A stretch of DNA of 64,000 bases from Streptomyces anulatus. GTDB taxonomy: Bacteria > Actinomycetota > Actinomycetes > Streptomycetales > Streptomycetaceae. How positions within the stretch are numbered: position 1 is the stretch's first letter; each line of letters starts with the position of its first letter. Below the pieces are notes generated by a model, which saw only the letters and a list, made by a program, of their open reading frames with translations, did not search any database and had not been told where the DNA came from. Where the stretch lies: assembly GCF_000721175.1 (NCBI RefSeq), contig NZ_JOEZ01000012.1:62001-126000 (forward strand), written 5' to 3'. This document shows, in pieces, positions 34,010 through 43,956 of this stretch. Both the position numbers and the translations under genes were made by a program.

Positions 34010-34700
34010 CTACGGGGTCCATGCGCCGCTGAACAGTGCCAATTCCAGTAGGTCGGGAGCGAGCGGCCAGTGCGTGGACCCGGCCAGCTGCCTGGTGGCG
34101 CCGTGTGTCCATCTCAGGTAGACGTCGTAGCGGTGCGGGGTCCACCCACCGTCGCTCCACAGCCAGGCAGCGAGCTTCGCGGGTTCCTCAAGCTGGATTT
34201 CCTCCCCCCAGTCGTGTCGTGTAGGCGCGCAGGACACGAGCTATGCGCCGGTCGAGGATGAGCGGGCGCGGCCCCGGCGCATCCGCTACGGCGCCGCCGG
34301 CGAAGTAGAGGAACTTGGTAAGAACGCCGGTCCAAGGCCTGCGATCGCGCCGCTCAGCCTGCGGTAGCTCGCCGGGGCCATTGGCCGCCAGCAGCGCAAC
34401 AGCCTGTGCCAGCGCCGCCTCAACCGGCGCTGGGGCATCCAGCCGGTGGGCCCCGTAGCCGATGTCACCCTGTCCCCAGACGTAGCTGGCGACGAGTGTC
34501 TCGGTCCAGCTCGCCGTTGCTGCCCCAGTCCGGGCCACCGCCAGCACCTGCGCCCGGCTCAGCGAGGTTGGCTTACGTCCGACCTGCTCAGCCAACCCCG
34601 AGGGCCACGGCCGGATGCCGGCCCAGGGCCCCGGGATGTAGCGAACGGCGTGCTCGCCGGTCCCGTCCGCGTACGGCGCCCCGTCTCCGGCCGGCCACCC
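34010..34700 (-). pseudogene. OGG-fold (8-oxoguanine DNA glycosylase-like) protein, multiple frameshifts
   Basis: Three reading-frame pieces join into one family-like protein. Frame A: an upstream stretch HAVRYIPGPWAGIRPWPSGL, then SLSRAQVLAVA, LVASYVWGQGDIGYGAHRL. Frame B (near 34380-34325): SYRRLSGAIAGLGPAF. Back to A: TKFLYFAGG and PRPLILDRRIARVLRAY. Then the B frame again from about 34220: AAWLWSDGGWTPHRYDVYLR to the natural C-terminus LLELALFSGAWTP. Three shifts are needed, and no start codon is clear. It resembles the actinobacterial OGG-fold family; function as a repair enzyme is not implied. Confidence 0.62.
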
Positions 34701-35051
34701 GCGCCCGCGACACCCTCCGCATCAGCTGGCACGGGGCACCGAGCCCTTATATCTCCCGATAGCGAAAGATGACGTCCTACTCGTAGGTGATGCCAAAGCC
34801 CCCTGTCTGGATGGCCTGCGCCCGCACCCGTATCCGCCCGCAGGCTGCAGCTATGCCGTCCGACTCTCCGACGCCGTCCCTGGCGTTCTCCCGCCCGACG
34901 ACGCCATGCTCCGGTTGATCGTATGCAACGCCTTCGCATCGGTCCGCAGCGGCGAAGCCTCGTCTAGTGCTGTGACCGGGATGGTTCACCGTGGTCGGGA
35001 GACGGCTCACGGGACGAGCGCGGTCGGCGAGGCGACTGGTATTACTGGTGC
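34701..35051. other. Stretch without a supported gene
   Basis: About 350 bases between the OGG-fold pseudogene and the SnoaL-like gene. Open frames on both strands show no recognisable family. TATTAC six bases before the ATG at 35052 may be the next gene's -10. Confidence 0.4.
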
Positions 35052-35438
35052 ATGCAGGAGAAGCAGGAAGAGACCGCGCGGTCCGCGATCGACACGTTCA
35101 TCTCCGCGTTCAACGCTTCGGCCGACAGCTATGTGACATCGCTGCTCTCCCAGGCCCTCACCTCGGACGTGGTCTTCTGGGGACCGTTGGGCCGCAGTGA
35201 GGGCATCGAGGCGGTCGAGCGGTTCGTGCTGGACATCCGGCGCCACCCCGCAGGGACCGGCACGATGGTGCGCTGTTCGGCGGTGGACATGCCGGACGAG
35301 TGGGCCCGGTACCAGTGGGTCTTCACGACGCCGGATGGAGGCCCCCGCCTGGCGGGAACGGACGCCGTCCATCTGCGGCGGAGCCTCATCGACCAGGTCA
35401 TCGTCTTCGCGGGGGAGATCAAGCCATCCGCCTCCTGA
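35052..35438 (+). CDS. SnoaL-like / NTF2-fold small protein
   Basis: A 128-residue cytoplasmic protein: an N-terminal helix (EETARSAIDTFISAFNA), then VVFWGPLGRSEGIEAVERFV, VRCSAVDMPDEWARYQWVF and LAGTDAVHLRRSLIDQVIVF. This is the helix-sheet pattern of NTF2-like SnoaL domains, which can be cyclases, isomerases or ligand binders. There is no Shine-Dalgarno sequence; the promoter may be leaderless. It sits alone in the decayed segment. Function unassigned. Confidence 0.7.
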   Translation: MQEKQEETARSAIDTFISAFNASADSYVTSLLSQALTSDVVFWGPLGRSEGIEAVERFVLDIRRHPAGTGTMVRCSAVDMPDEWARYQWVFTTPDGGPRLAGTDAVHLRRSLIDQVIVFAGEIKPSAS

Positions 35439-35591
35439 GTCATTCTCCTCTGGCGCCGCCCTTCTCCTGAACCGGCCCCGTTCGGGGCTCCGGGTCTGCC
35501 CAGCCGATATCATCTTCACAGAGCTTCGGTCGTCCGCGCTTGGCCACGAGCGCACCGGTGATGCGCTGTGGCTGTGTAAGTTCGCGGTTGG

Positions 35592-35780
35592 TCAGGCTGC
35601 GGTGTTGAGGGGGCGTCCGCCCCAACGGATGTCCTTCTCGCTTCGGCTGCGGGCGCGCTCCTTGCGTTCGGCGGCCAGGACGTCGCGGTGGCGGGCGTTG
35701 GCGTTGCGCCAGCGTAGACAGACGTGCAGGGCTCGTGTCTGCACGGTGTGGTTGGAGGGGCGCCCGGTCTCGCCACCATG
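35592..35780 (-). mobile_element. Transposase C-terminal fragment (IS630-like)
   Basis: The frame ending at 35592 reads GRPSNHTVQTRALHVCLRWR then NANARHRDVLAAERKERAR and IRWGGRPL, the tail of a common Streptomyces transposase as I recall it. Only about 60 codons remain; no catalytic DDE part and no inverted repeats are visible. Confidence 0.55.
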
Positions 35781-35785
35781 ATTCG

Positions 35786-35839
35786 CGTACGCCAGGGCCC
35801 GCCCGGCATCGGATGGAGACGCGGGCGGCCTGGCGTACG
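35786..35839 (-). terminator. Long hairpin after the immunity-like gene
   Basis: CGTACGCCAGG (35786-35796) pairs perfectly with CCTGGCGTACG (35829-35839), and inner CCCGCCCG/CGGGCGG extend the stem past a one-base bulge. It follows the minus-strand gene ending at 35847. Confidence 0.65.
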
Positions 35840-35846
35840 GGCTCAG

Positions 35847-36329
35847 TCAGGCGGCCCCGGGCTCCTCCAGCGCCACCACGACCATCACTGGAAGGTCGGT
35901 GTCCTGCTGGATCACACCGGCAGTCAGGGTCCGGGCGCCAAGGGTCCACTTCTTCACCGCGATGAACTCGTCCCGGTCCGCCTCCGTCTGCTCGGCCTCG
36001 ATGAGGAGGCTGGCGAGCGGGGACTCCTCGATCTCGGGGAGGAAGCCGGCCAGCACCTGCTTCCCTTGCTCGTAGACGGCATCCAGGTCGTCGAAGTAGC
36101 CCGATTCGTCGACGTCGCGGATCCAGACGGCGAACGAGACGCGGACCGCACCAGTGCGGAACGTCTGGATCCAGCCCCGGACGCCGTCCTTGTGCCACGA
36201 CGTCTCCACGCCGTCGCGTGGCTTACCTCTGGGCGCCCACTCCTGGGCCCCGAAGCACGCCGCCGCGCTCCCGGCGGCCACCGGGGTGATGTCCCTGAGC
36301 TCTTCCAGCATTGCGATCACTTCAGCCAT
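35847..36329 (-). CDS. Acidic small protein, probable immunity protein
   Basis: A 160-residue acidic soluble protein (VIAMLEELRDITPVAAGSA, WIQTFRTGAVRVSFAVWIRD, VYEQGKQVLAGFLPEIEESP) with no family I can name. Its start ATG 36329 lies 13 bases inside the end of another frame that reads like the C-terminus of a toxin. Overlap of toxin end and immunity start, small acidic character and an accessory-region setting all suggest an immunity protein. Hypothetical; the context is the only functional clue. Confidence 0.55.
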   Translation of the reverse strand: MAEVIAMLEELRDITPVAAGSAAACFGAQEWAPRGKPRDGVETSWHKDGVRGWIQTFRTGAVRVSFAVWIRDVDESGYFDDLDAVYEQGKQVLAGFLPEIEESPLASLLIEAEQTEADRDEFIAVKKWTLGARTLTAGVIQQDTDLPVMVVVALEEPGAA

Positions 36330-36450
36330 GAACTCATTCCACTCATACCGTTGCCGGGCACGTGATACACCTTCAGCTGCCCACTGGCGTAGGCCTCGGG
36401 GAAGGCCTTGGACAGCACTTCGTTCACATGCGCGGCACCCCATTCATGGG
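36317..36450 (-). pseudogene. Truncated toxin-like C-terminal fragment
   Basis: A frame stopping at TGA 36317-36319 reads LTHEWGAAHVNEVLSKAF, then PEAYASGQLKVYHVPGNGM and ends SSWLK. It has no start or upstream domain; its left side is cut directly at the Nudix gene's stop codon. The HEW/H pattern and the overlap with the following small acidic gene fit a polymorphic-toxin tip left after a deletion. Toxin family unknown. Confidence 0.4.
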
Positions 36451-36981
36451 TCAGCCCAGTCTCAGGTGGTGCAGCATCAGCAGGGCGGCCGCCATGTTCG
36501 CGGCGGGCACCTCACCCCGGGCGATCATGTCCGGGACCACCTTGAGCGGTATCCACTCGCGGCGTGAGGACTCGAAGGCGTCCCTGGGGTGCCCGGTCCA
36601 GTGCGCCTCGTCGGACCAGTACAGGTGATGGCGGGCGTCGGTGAGGCCGTTCGACGGTTCCACGGTGAGCAGCGGGCGCAGTTCGCCGGGGCGCCAGCCG
36701 GTCTCCTCCTCCATCTCGCGGGCCGCCGCCGCCGCGATGTCCTCGCCGTCCTCGACGACGCCCGCGGCCAGCTCCCACCCCCAGCTGTCGGTGATGAACC
36801 GGTGCCGCCAGAGCAGCAGCACCTCGTTCGCCTCGTTGACGACGGTGGCGGCCGCGACGGGGCGCAGCCGGATGACGAAGTGGTCGAGATGGCTGCCGTC
36901 GGGGAGCTGGACGTCCGCCAGATTCACCCGGAACCACGGGTTCTGATACACATTCTGTTCGTTTAAGTTCGTCCATTGCAC
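36451..36981 (-). CDS. Nudix hydrolase
   Basis: A 176-residue pyrophosphohydrolase of ADP-ribose-type layout. The Nudix box is complete: GVVEDGEDIAAAAAREMEEE followed by TGW, matching GX5EX7REUXEEXGU. The start GTG 36981 (VQWTNLNEQ) agrees with the family N-terminus as I know it in Streptomyces; the in-frame ATG 37002 is the alternative. It stands 86 bp downstream of the TPR-type regulator on the same strand and may share its transcript. Confidence 0.88.
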   Translation of the reverse strand: MQWTNLNEQNVYQNPWFRVNLADVQLPDGSHLDHFVIRLRPVAAATVVNEANEVLLLWRHRFITDSWGWELAAGVVEDGEDIAAAAAREMEEETGWRPGELRPLLTVEPSNGLTDARHHLYWSDEAHWTGHPRDAFESSRREWIPLKVVPDMIARGEVPAANMAAALLMLHHLRLG

Positions 36982-37067
36982 GGTTGTGCCGCCTTTCGAC
37001 ATGTTGGGGTCAACATGCCAGCAGGCTCGACTGCCGGGGGGAACGAACGACGGGGCGTCGGTGGAGC

Positions 37068-38417
37068 TCACAGAGGCACGCGGAGCGCCTCGTCGATGAG
37101 GTCGGTGGTCCCCACCGCGTCGGCGCAGCCGCTCGCGGCCAGTTCGCGCCGGACCTCCCGCAGCCGGTCGCGCAGCCGCTGGGACTCCATCCCCCGGGCT
37201 CTCATCGCCATCTCGGCAGCTGTACCGGCCGCGCGGTCCGCCTCGCCCTGCAGCAGCTCGATATGACTGAGCATCGCGAGACGGTGGACGCGCCCCCGGT
37301 CGTGCGCCGGGGCGCGCACCGCGGAGGCCGCGTGCTCCCGGGCGGCCGGCAGATCCCCGAGACCGAGCAGCGCCTCCGCCACCTGGACGTCGACGAGGCC
37401 CGGCTGGACGTACCCCGTCTCGTCGGGCTCCCGGCCGGTGTGGATCCGGCCTGCCTGGGCCTCGGCCCGCCCGATGCAGGCCCGGGCGCTCGCCGCGTCG
37501 CCGAGCCGGGCGTACGCCTTGGCCTGCATGGCGTGCAGGTCGGCGGCGAGCGCCGGGGTGATGTGGCCACCGGCGGCCCGCAGCGCGGCCTCGGCGAAGG
37601 CGATGGAACGGCGGTGGTCGCCGAGGAACAGCGACTGGGTGACCAGCAGGGCGATCACATAGCCGCCGAGCCCCCGGTCCCCGCTGGACTTGGCGAGCCG
37701 CAGCGCCTGGTGGAAGTAGCGCTGGGCGAGTCCGTGGGCGTCGGAGTCGTAGGCGCAGATGCCCGCCACCGCCACCAGCCCGGCGGTCGCCCGGTGCAGG
37801 CTCCGGCCGAGCGCGTCGCTGTGACCGCCGCGCAGCAGCGGCGCGGCCTCCGCGTTGAGGAAGCGGACGATCCGGGACCTGGTCGCGATGCCGCCCGTCT
37901 TGCGGTACATCTGCTCGTAGTGGTCGCGGGCCGCCTTGAGCATCGCTATGTCGGCCGCGCTCACCCGGCCCGGCCCCGGCCGTGAGACGTCGGTGTCCTC
38001 CGGGGGGTTCTCCCACTCCCAGACCGGCATCACCGCCGGGGTGCCGGTGACGGCGGGCACGGTGGCCAGGTGCGGACGCTGCTGTTCGTCGGAGCGCCAC
38101 AGGGCGGTGGCCCGCTCGACGAACCCGGAGAGGGAGGCGCCCTCGGCGCCGGCGTCCGTCTCCGACGCGGCGATGGCGCCCATCCCCACGTCGTCGAGCC
38201 CGACGGGCCGCCCCAGCCGGCCGGCCAGCACCTCGCAGATCAGGTCGGGCACCTGCCCGCGCGGACGCTGGCCCTTGAGCCAGCGGGAGACCGCCGTGTG
38301 TTCGTACCGCAGGCTCAGCCCGCGGGTCAGGCCCGCCCGGTTGACGTGTCCGGCGAGGCCCGCACGGGACACACCGGCCTCCTCGATCAAGGCTTCGAGC
38401 AGGACATTGGGCTCCAT
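37068..38417 (-). CDS. NsdA-like TPR regulator with N-terminal HTH-like domain
   Basis: A 449-residue cytoplasmic protein. Residues 1-75 look like an XRE-type DNA-binding part (LAGHVNRAGLTRGLSLRYEH, AVSRWLKGQRPRGQVPDLIC). From about 215 on there are Ala-rich helical repeats typical of TPR (ALRLAKSSGDRGLGGYVIAL, AKAYARLGDAASARACIGRA). The layout resembles Streptomyces NsdA/BldB-associated regulators that influence development and antibiotic production, but identity to NsdA is not claimed. Start ATG 38417 with GGGGGGA upstream. A 7-3-7 palindrome lies about 45 bp before the start. Confidence 0.7.
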   Translation of the reverse strand: MEPNVLLEALIEEAGVSRAGLAGHVNRAGLTRGLSLRYEHTAVSRWLKGQRPRGQVPDLICEVLAGRLGRPVGLDDVGMGAIAASETDAGAEGASLSGFVERATALWRSDEQQRPHLATVPAVTGTPAVMPVWEWENPPEDTDVSRPGPGRVSAADIAMLKAARDHYEQMYRKTGGIATRSRIVRFLNAEAAPLLRGGHSDALGRSLHRATAGLVAVAGICAYDSDAHGLAQRYFHQALRLAKSSGDRGLGGYVIALLVTQSLFLGDHRRSIAFAEAALRAAGGHITPALAADLHAMQAKAYARLGDAASARACIGRAEAQAGRIHTGREPDETGYVQPGLVDVQVAEALLGLGDLPAAREHAASAVRAPAHDRGRVHRLAMLSHIELLQGEADRAAGTAAEMAMRARGMESQRLRDRLREVRRELAASGCADAVGTTDLIDEALRVPL

Positions 38418-38443
38418 CGTCCCCCCAGGTGCGTGTCGCAATG

Positions 38444-38477
38444 AGCCTAGTGGAGCACGATTCACACGGGGTGTGAA
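38444..38477 (-). promoter_or_regulatory. Promoter region with TTCACAC palindrome
   Basis: TTCACAC (38461-38467), GGG, GTGTGAA (38471-38477) is a perfect inverted repeat. TAGGCT (complement of 38444-38449) is a possible -10 for the TPR regulator, so the palindrome covers the -35 zone and could be an operator. Confidence 0.5.
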
Positions 38478-38782
38478 CGGAATGCCCGAACCCTCCTGCT
38501 GTGCGCTCTGCCGCGCGGGTCCCGGGCTCGGTTGAATGAGCTCCCTCGCAAGAGGCGGCCCGGGTCGTCGGCTCCCCCTCGTAAACGGCCCACGACCCGC
38601 ACCCGCGCCGTCCACGCTGCTGACCTGCCCGACACTCCGAGGCAGCGCGGACGGCGCCCGGACCGCACGGCCCACTGACCGACGACGAAGGAGGGTGGCT
38701 GCGGAACGGAGGCCGGAACCGCATTCCTCCCGGTTCCGCTCCGGGTCCGGCGTGTGGTCCCTCCGTCGCTCGGCGGGGACAG
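38478..38782. other. Intergenic stretch, no gene supported
   Basis: About 300 bases between the regulator promoter and the pheT terminator. Open frames are present on the plus strand but lack ribosome-binding sites and recognisable sequence. Confidence 0.45.
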
Positions 38783-38821
38783 GAGAAGGGGCGTATCCGG
38801 TGGCCGGATACGCCCCTTCTC
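38783..38821. terminator. pheST operon terminator
   Basis: A perfect 18-bp stem (GAGAAGGGGCGTATCCGG and its complement) with a 3-base loop, 16 bp beyond the pheT stop. On the minus strand it ends in CTTCTCC rather than a U-tract. Confidence 0.85.
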
Positions 38822-38836
38822 GACGTGGCGCAGGTG

Positions 38837-41349
38837 CTACGCCCCGCGCAGCACCGCGCCCGTGCGCTCGGCGGCCAGGGCCACCGCGCTGTCGCGGGCG
38901 GCCGAGGCCTCCTCGACGGTCAGGGTGCGGTCGGCGGCGCGGAAGCGCAGCGCGTACGCCAGGGACTTGTTGCCCCCGCCGATCTGCTCGCCGGTGAAGA
39001 CGTCGAACAGCCTCAGCGATTCGAGGAGTTCACCCGCGCCCTCGCGCAGCGCCCGCTCCACGTCGGCGGCCGGGACGTCCTCGGCGACGACGAGGGCGAC
39101 GTCCTGGGTCGCCACCGGGAAGGTGGAGATCCGGGGTGCCTGGAGCGCTCCGTCGACGGCCTGCTCCAGGACGTCGAGCTCGACCTCGGCGGCGCAGGTC
39201 CGCTCGGGCAGGTGGAGCGCCTTGATCACGCGCGGGTGCAGCTCGCCCGCGTGTCCGAAAAGGGTCTCCTCGCCGTTCACGGTGACGTACAGCGCGGCGC
39301 AGCGGCCCGGGTGCCACGGGGCGTGCTGGTCGGCGCGGACAATGACCTCCACACCGGCCTCCGCGGCGATCGAGCGGGCCGCCTCGACGGCGTCCGCCCA
39401 GGTCGCCGGGGTGCCCTTGCCCCACCAGCCGGCCTGCTCGCGGGCGCCCGCGAGGACGACGGCGGCGCGGCGCGGCTGACGCGGCAGGGCCGCGTTCAGA
39501 CCGGCGATCTCCTCGTCGGTGGGCCGGCGGTCGACGGGCAGGCGGACCGCCTGCTTCTCCTCGCCGGTCGGCCGGAAGACCAGGCCGGTCTCGAAGAGCG
39601 CCAGGTCGTGGCTGCCGCGGCCGTCGTTGCGCCGCAGTGCGCCGAGGAGGCCCGGCAGCAGCGTGGTGCGCAGCGCCGGCTCCTCGTCGGAGATCGGGTT
39701 GACCAGCTTGACGGTGCGGCGGCGGGCGTCGTCCGCCTCCAGGCCGAGCTGGTCCAGGACCGCGTCGCCGATGAACGGGTAGCTCAGCGCCTCGACGTAG
39801 CCGGCTCCGGCCAGCACCCGGCCGATGCGGCGGTGCAGCCGCTGCCGGTCGGTGAGACCGCGCCCGGAGGGGGGCGTCGGCAGGGTGGAGGGCAGGTTCT
39901 CGTAGCCCTCCAGCCGGATGACCTCTTCGGCCAGGTCGTTCGGCTCGTTCAGGTCGGGCCGCCAGGACGGGACGGTGACGATCAGCTCGTCCTGCCCGTA
40001 GACGTCGCAGCCGACCTGCTGGAGGCGGCGGACGACGGTCTCGCGGCCGTACCCCACACCGGCGACCTTGTCCGGGTGGTCGGCGGGCATCGCGATGGTG
40101 CGCGGCGCGGAGGGCGAGGTGATCTCGGTGACCCCGGCCTCGGCGGTGCCGCCCGCCAGGAGGACCAGCAGGTCCACCGTGCGCTGCGCCGCCGCTGCGG
40201 CGGCCCGCGGGTCGACGCCGCGCTCGAAGCGCTTGGACGCCTCGGAGGACAGTTTGTGGCGGCGCGCGGTGCGGGCGATCGAGATCGCGTCGAAGTGCGC
40301 GGCCTCGATGACGACCTCGGTGGTGAGGGCGTGCTCGCCGTCCGCGTCGGCGATCTCGGTGTCGGCGCCGCCCATGACGCCCGCGAGGCCGATCGGCCCG
40401 CGGTCGTCGGTGATGACGAGGTCCTCGGCGTCCAGCACGCGGACGGTGCCGTCCAGCGTGGTGAGCTTCTCGCCCTGTGTGGCGCGGCGCACGCCGATCG
40501 CTCCCTCGACCCGGGTGCGGTCGTAGGCGTGCAGGGGCTGGCCGAGCTCCAGCATCACGTAGTTGGTGATGTCGACGGCCAGCGAGATGGGCCGCATCCC
40601 GGCCTTCTGGAGGCGACGCCGCATCCAGATCGGGGAGCGGGCCTCCGGCTGGAGACCGGTGACCGTGCGCGCGGTGAACCGGTCGCAGCGAACCGGGTCG
40701 GAGATCTTGACCGGGTAGCCGTACGCGTTCGGCGCGGGCACGTCCAGGAGTGCCGGGTCGCGCAGCGGCAGCCCGTACGCGATGGCGGTCTCGCGGGCGA
40801 CACCGCGCATGGACAGGCAGTAGCCCCGGTCCGGGGTGACGGCGATGTCGAGGACCTCGTCGACGAGCTGGAGCAGCTCGATCGCGTCGGTGCCGACCTC
40901 GTGCTCCGGCGGCAGCACGATGATGCCGTGCGTTCCGTCGTCGCCCATGCCCAGCTCGTCGGTGGAGCAGATCATGCCGTGCGAGGTCTTGCCGTACGTC
41001 TTGCGGGCGGCGATCGCGAAGTCGCCGGGCAGGACCGCGCCCGGGAGGACCACGACGACCTTGTCGCCGACCGAGAAGTTACGGGCGCCGCAGACGATCT
41101 CCTGCGGTTCGCCGGTGCCGTTGGCGGAGCCGACGTCGACCGTGCAGAAGCGGATGGGCTTCTTGAAGCCCTCCAGCTCCTCGATGGTCAGGACCTGTCC
41201 GACGACCAGGGGGCCCTTGAGGCCCGCACCGATCTGCTCGACGGTCTCGACCTCGAGCCCGACGGAGACGAGCTTGGCCTGTACGTCACGGCCGGTCTCC
41301 GTCGCCGGCAGGTCGACGTACTCCCGCAGCCAGGAAAGCGGGACGCGCA

Positions 41350-41350
<1 letters not shown>
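38837..41350 (-). CDS. pheT: Phenylalanyl-tRNA synthetase beta subunit
   Basis: Large subunit of the alpha2-beta2 enzyme that charges tRNA-Phe; 837 residues, the normal length. The N-terminus [15 protein letters not shown] is typical, followed by the EMAP-like tRNA-binding domain ([26 protein letters not shown]), the B3/B4 editing module ([24 protein letters not shown]), the B5 domain, the catalytic-like core and the C-terminal anticodon-binding FDX domain ([23 protein letters not shown]). Start ATG 41350 overlaps the pheS stop by one base (TGATG). Confidence 0.96.
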
Positions 41351-42567
<1,217 letters not shown>

Positions 42568-42605
42568 CTAAGGGCCGCAGGACGGTCGGGGAGCCTGTGG
42601 GCTGC

Positions 42606-43784
42606 TCACGCCAGGTAGGCGGGCATGCTCACAGGCAGGATAAATCGGAACTCGGCCCCGCCGCCGGGCCCCCGGTCGACGGTGATGGTGCCGCCGTGGG
42701 CCTCGACGATGCCCTTGACGATGTAGAGGCCAAGGCCCGTGCCGCCGCGCTTGCTCCCCCGCCAGAAGCGGGTGAAGACGCGGCCCATCGACTCCTCGGG
42801 GATGCCGGGGCCTTCGTCGCTCACGGTGACAGCCGTTCCCATCTCGTCGCAGGCACCCGGCGCGGGTGCGGGGGCGATCTCAATGGTGACGGTTCCCTCG
42901 CCGTGGCGCACCGCGTTTTCCAGGAGGTTCCCGAGGACCTGGTCGACCTTGTCGGGGTCGGCCCACAGGGCCGGCAGCGGTCCCCTGGCCCGGACCCGGA
43001 AGCGCTCGGGGGCCTGGCCGCCCGTGATGAGCGCCTGGATGTGCCGGGCCACGGCGGCGGAGACGTCGACGGGCTGGCGGCGCAGCTCCAGCCGGCCGGA
43101 GTCGATCCGGGAGATGTCGAGCAGCTCGGCGATGAGCCGGGTGACCCGGCCGGCGTCGGCGTCGACGGTCTCCAGCATCAGCCGCTTCTGGTCGTCGGTG
43201 AACCTCTCCCACTTGGCGAGCAGGGTGGCGGTGAACCCTTTGACGGAGGTCAGCGGGGAGCGCAGCTCGTGGGCGACGGTGGCGATCAGCTCGGCGTGGC
43301 TGCGCTCGGTACGCCGGCGGGCCTCGGTCCCCCGCAGCGAGACCACGACCCGGCGCACCGGGCCGAGCGGATGCTCGCGTACGTAGCGGGCGGAGACCAG
43401 GACCTCACGGCCGCCGGGCAGCAGCAGGTTGCGCTCGGGCTGGCCGTTACGGGTGGTGAGACCGCCGTACGGGTCGGTCAGCGTCCACCAGCGCTTCCCC
43501 TTGAGGTCCTCCAGCGGGAGGGCGCTCTGCAGGGGGCGGCCGATCGCGTCGGCGCGGGGGGTGGCGGTGATACGGGCGGCGGCGGCGTTGAAGCAGATGA
43601 CGTGCCCGCTCGCGTCGGCGACCACGAGACCGTCGGGAAGGTCGTCCGGGTCGATACCGTGGGCGTCCTGGCCGGGGCCGGCGCCGAGGCCGTCCGGACC
43701 GGCCGCCGACCCGGCCGGCTCCTCTTCCGCAGCGCGTGGTGCGGTGGTGTGCGCCGGTCGCGGCGAGCTCATGCCGACAGCCAT
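42606..43784 (-). CDS. Orphan sensor histidine kinase with PAS domain
   Basis: A 392-residue soluble kinase: a Pro/Ala-rich N-terminus, a PAS domain at about 48-150 (LPDGLVVADASGHVICFNAA), then HisKA with the phospho-acceptor H172 in ATVAHELRSPLTS, and HATPase_c with N-box NLLENAVRHG, G1 VSDEGPGIP and G2 GTGLGLYIVKG. No transmembrane segments, and no response regulator next to it. Start ATG 43784 or ATG 43772. The input signal is unknown. Confidence 0.88.
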   Translation of the reverse strand: MAVGMSSPRPAHTTAPRAAEEEPAGSAAGPDGLGAGPGQDAHGIDPDDLPDGLVVADASGHVICFNAAAARITATPRADAIGRPLQSALPLEDLKGKRWWTLTDPYGGLTTRNGQPERNLLLPGGREVLVSARYVREHPLGPVRRVVVSLRGTEARRRTERSHAELIATVAHELRSPLTSVKGFTATLLAKWERFTDDQKRLMLETVDADAGRVTRLIAELLDISRIDSGRLELRRQPVDVSAAVARHIQALITGGQAPERFRVRARGPLPALWADPDKVDQVLGNLLENAVRHGEGTVTIEIAPAPAPGACDEMGTAVTVSDEGPGIPEESMGRVFTRFWRGSKRGGTGLGLYIVKGIVEAHGGTITVDRGPGGGAEFRFILPVSMPAYLA

Positions 43785-43956
43785 CTTCCCGTATCCCCAC
43801 CTCTCGAACCGGTGCAGTGGGCCCCCGAGTTCGTCACCCTACTAGTCGTCGGTGAACCGGCGACACCCTGTGGGGGCGCGGAGGGGAGTGCGCCGGTGGG
43901 AGGGGCGCGGGAATGGCCGGGATCGTGTGCTGACGGGCCGTCGGAGAGGCGCGGGT

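Noticed and set aside
34777..35010. Minus-strand 77-codon frame
   Set aside because: No family-like sequence and no initiation signal. Kept only as unsupported intergenic DNA.
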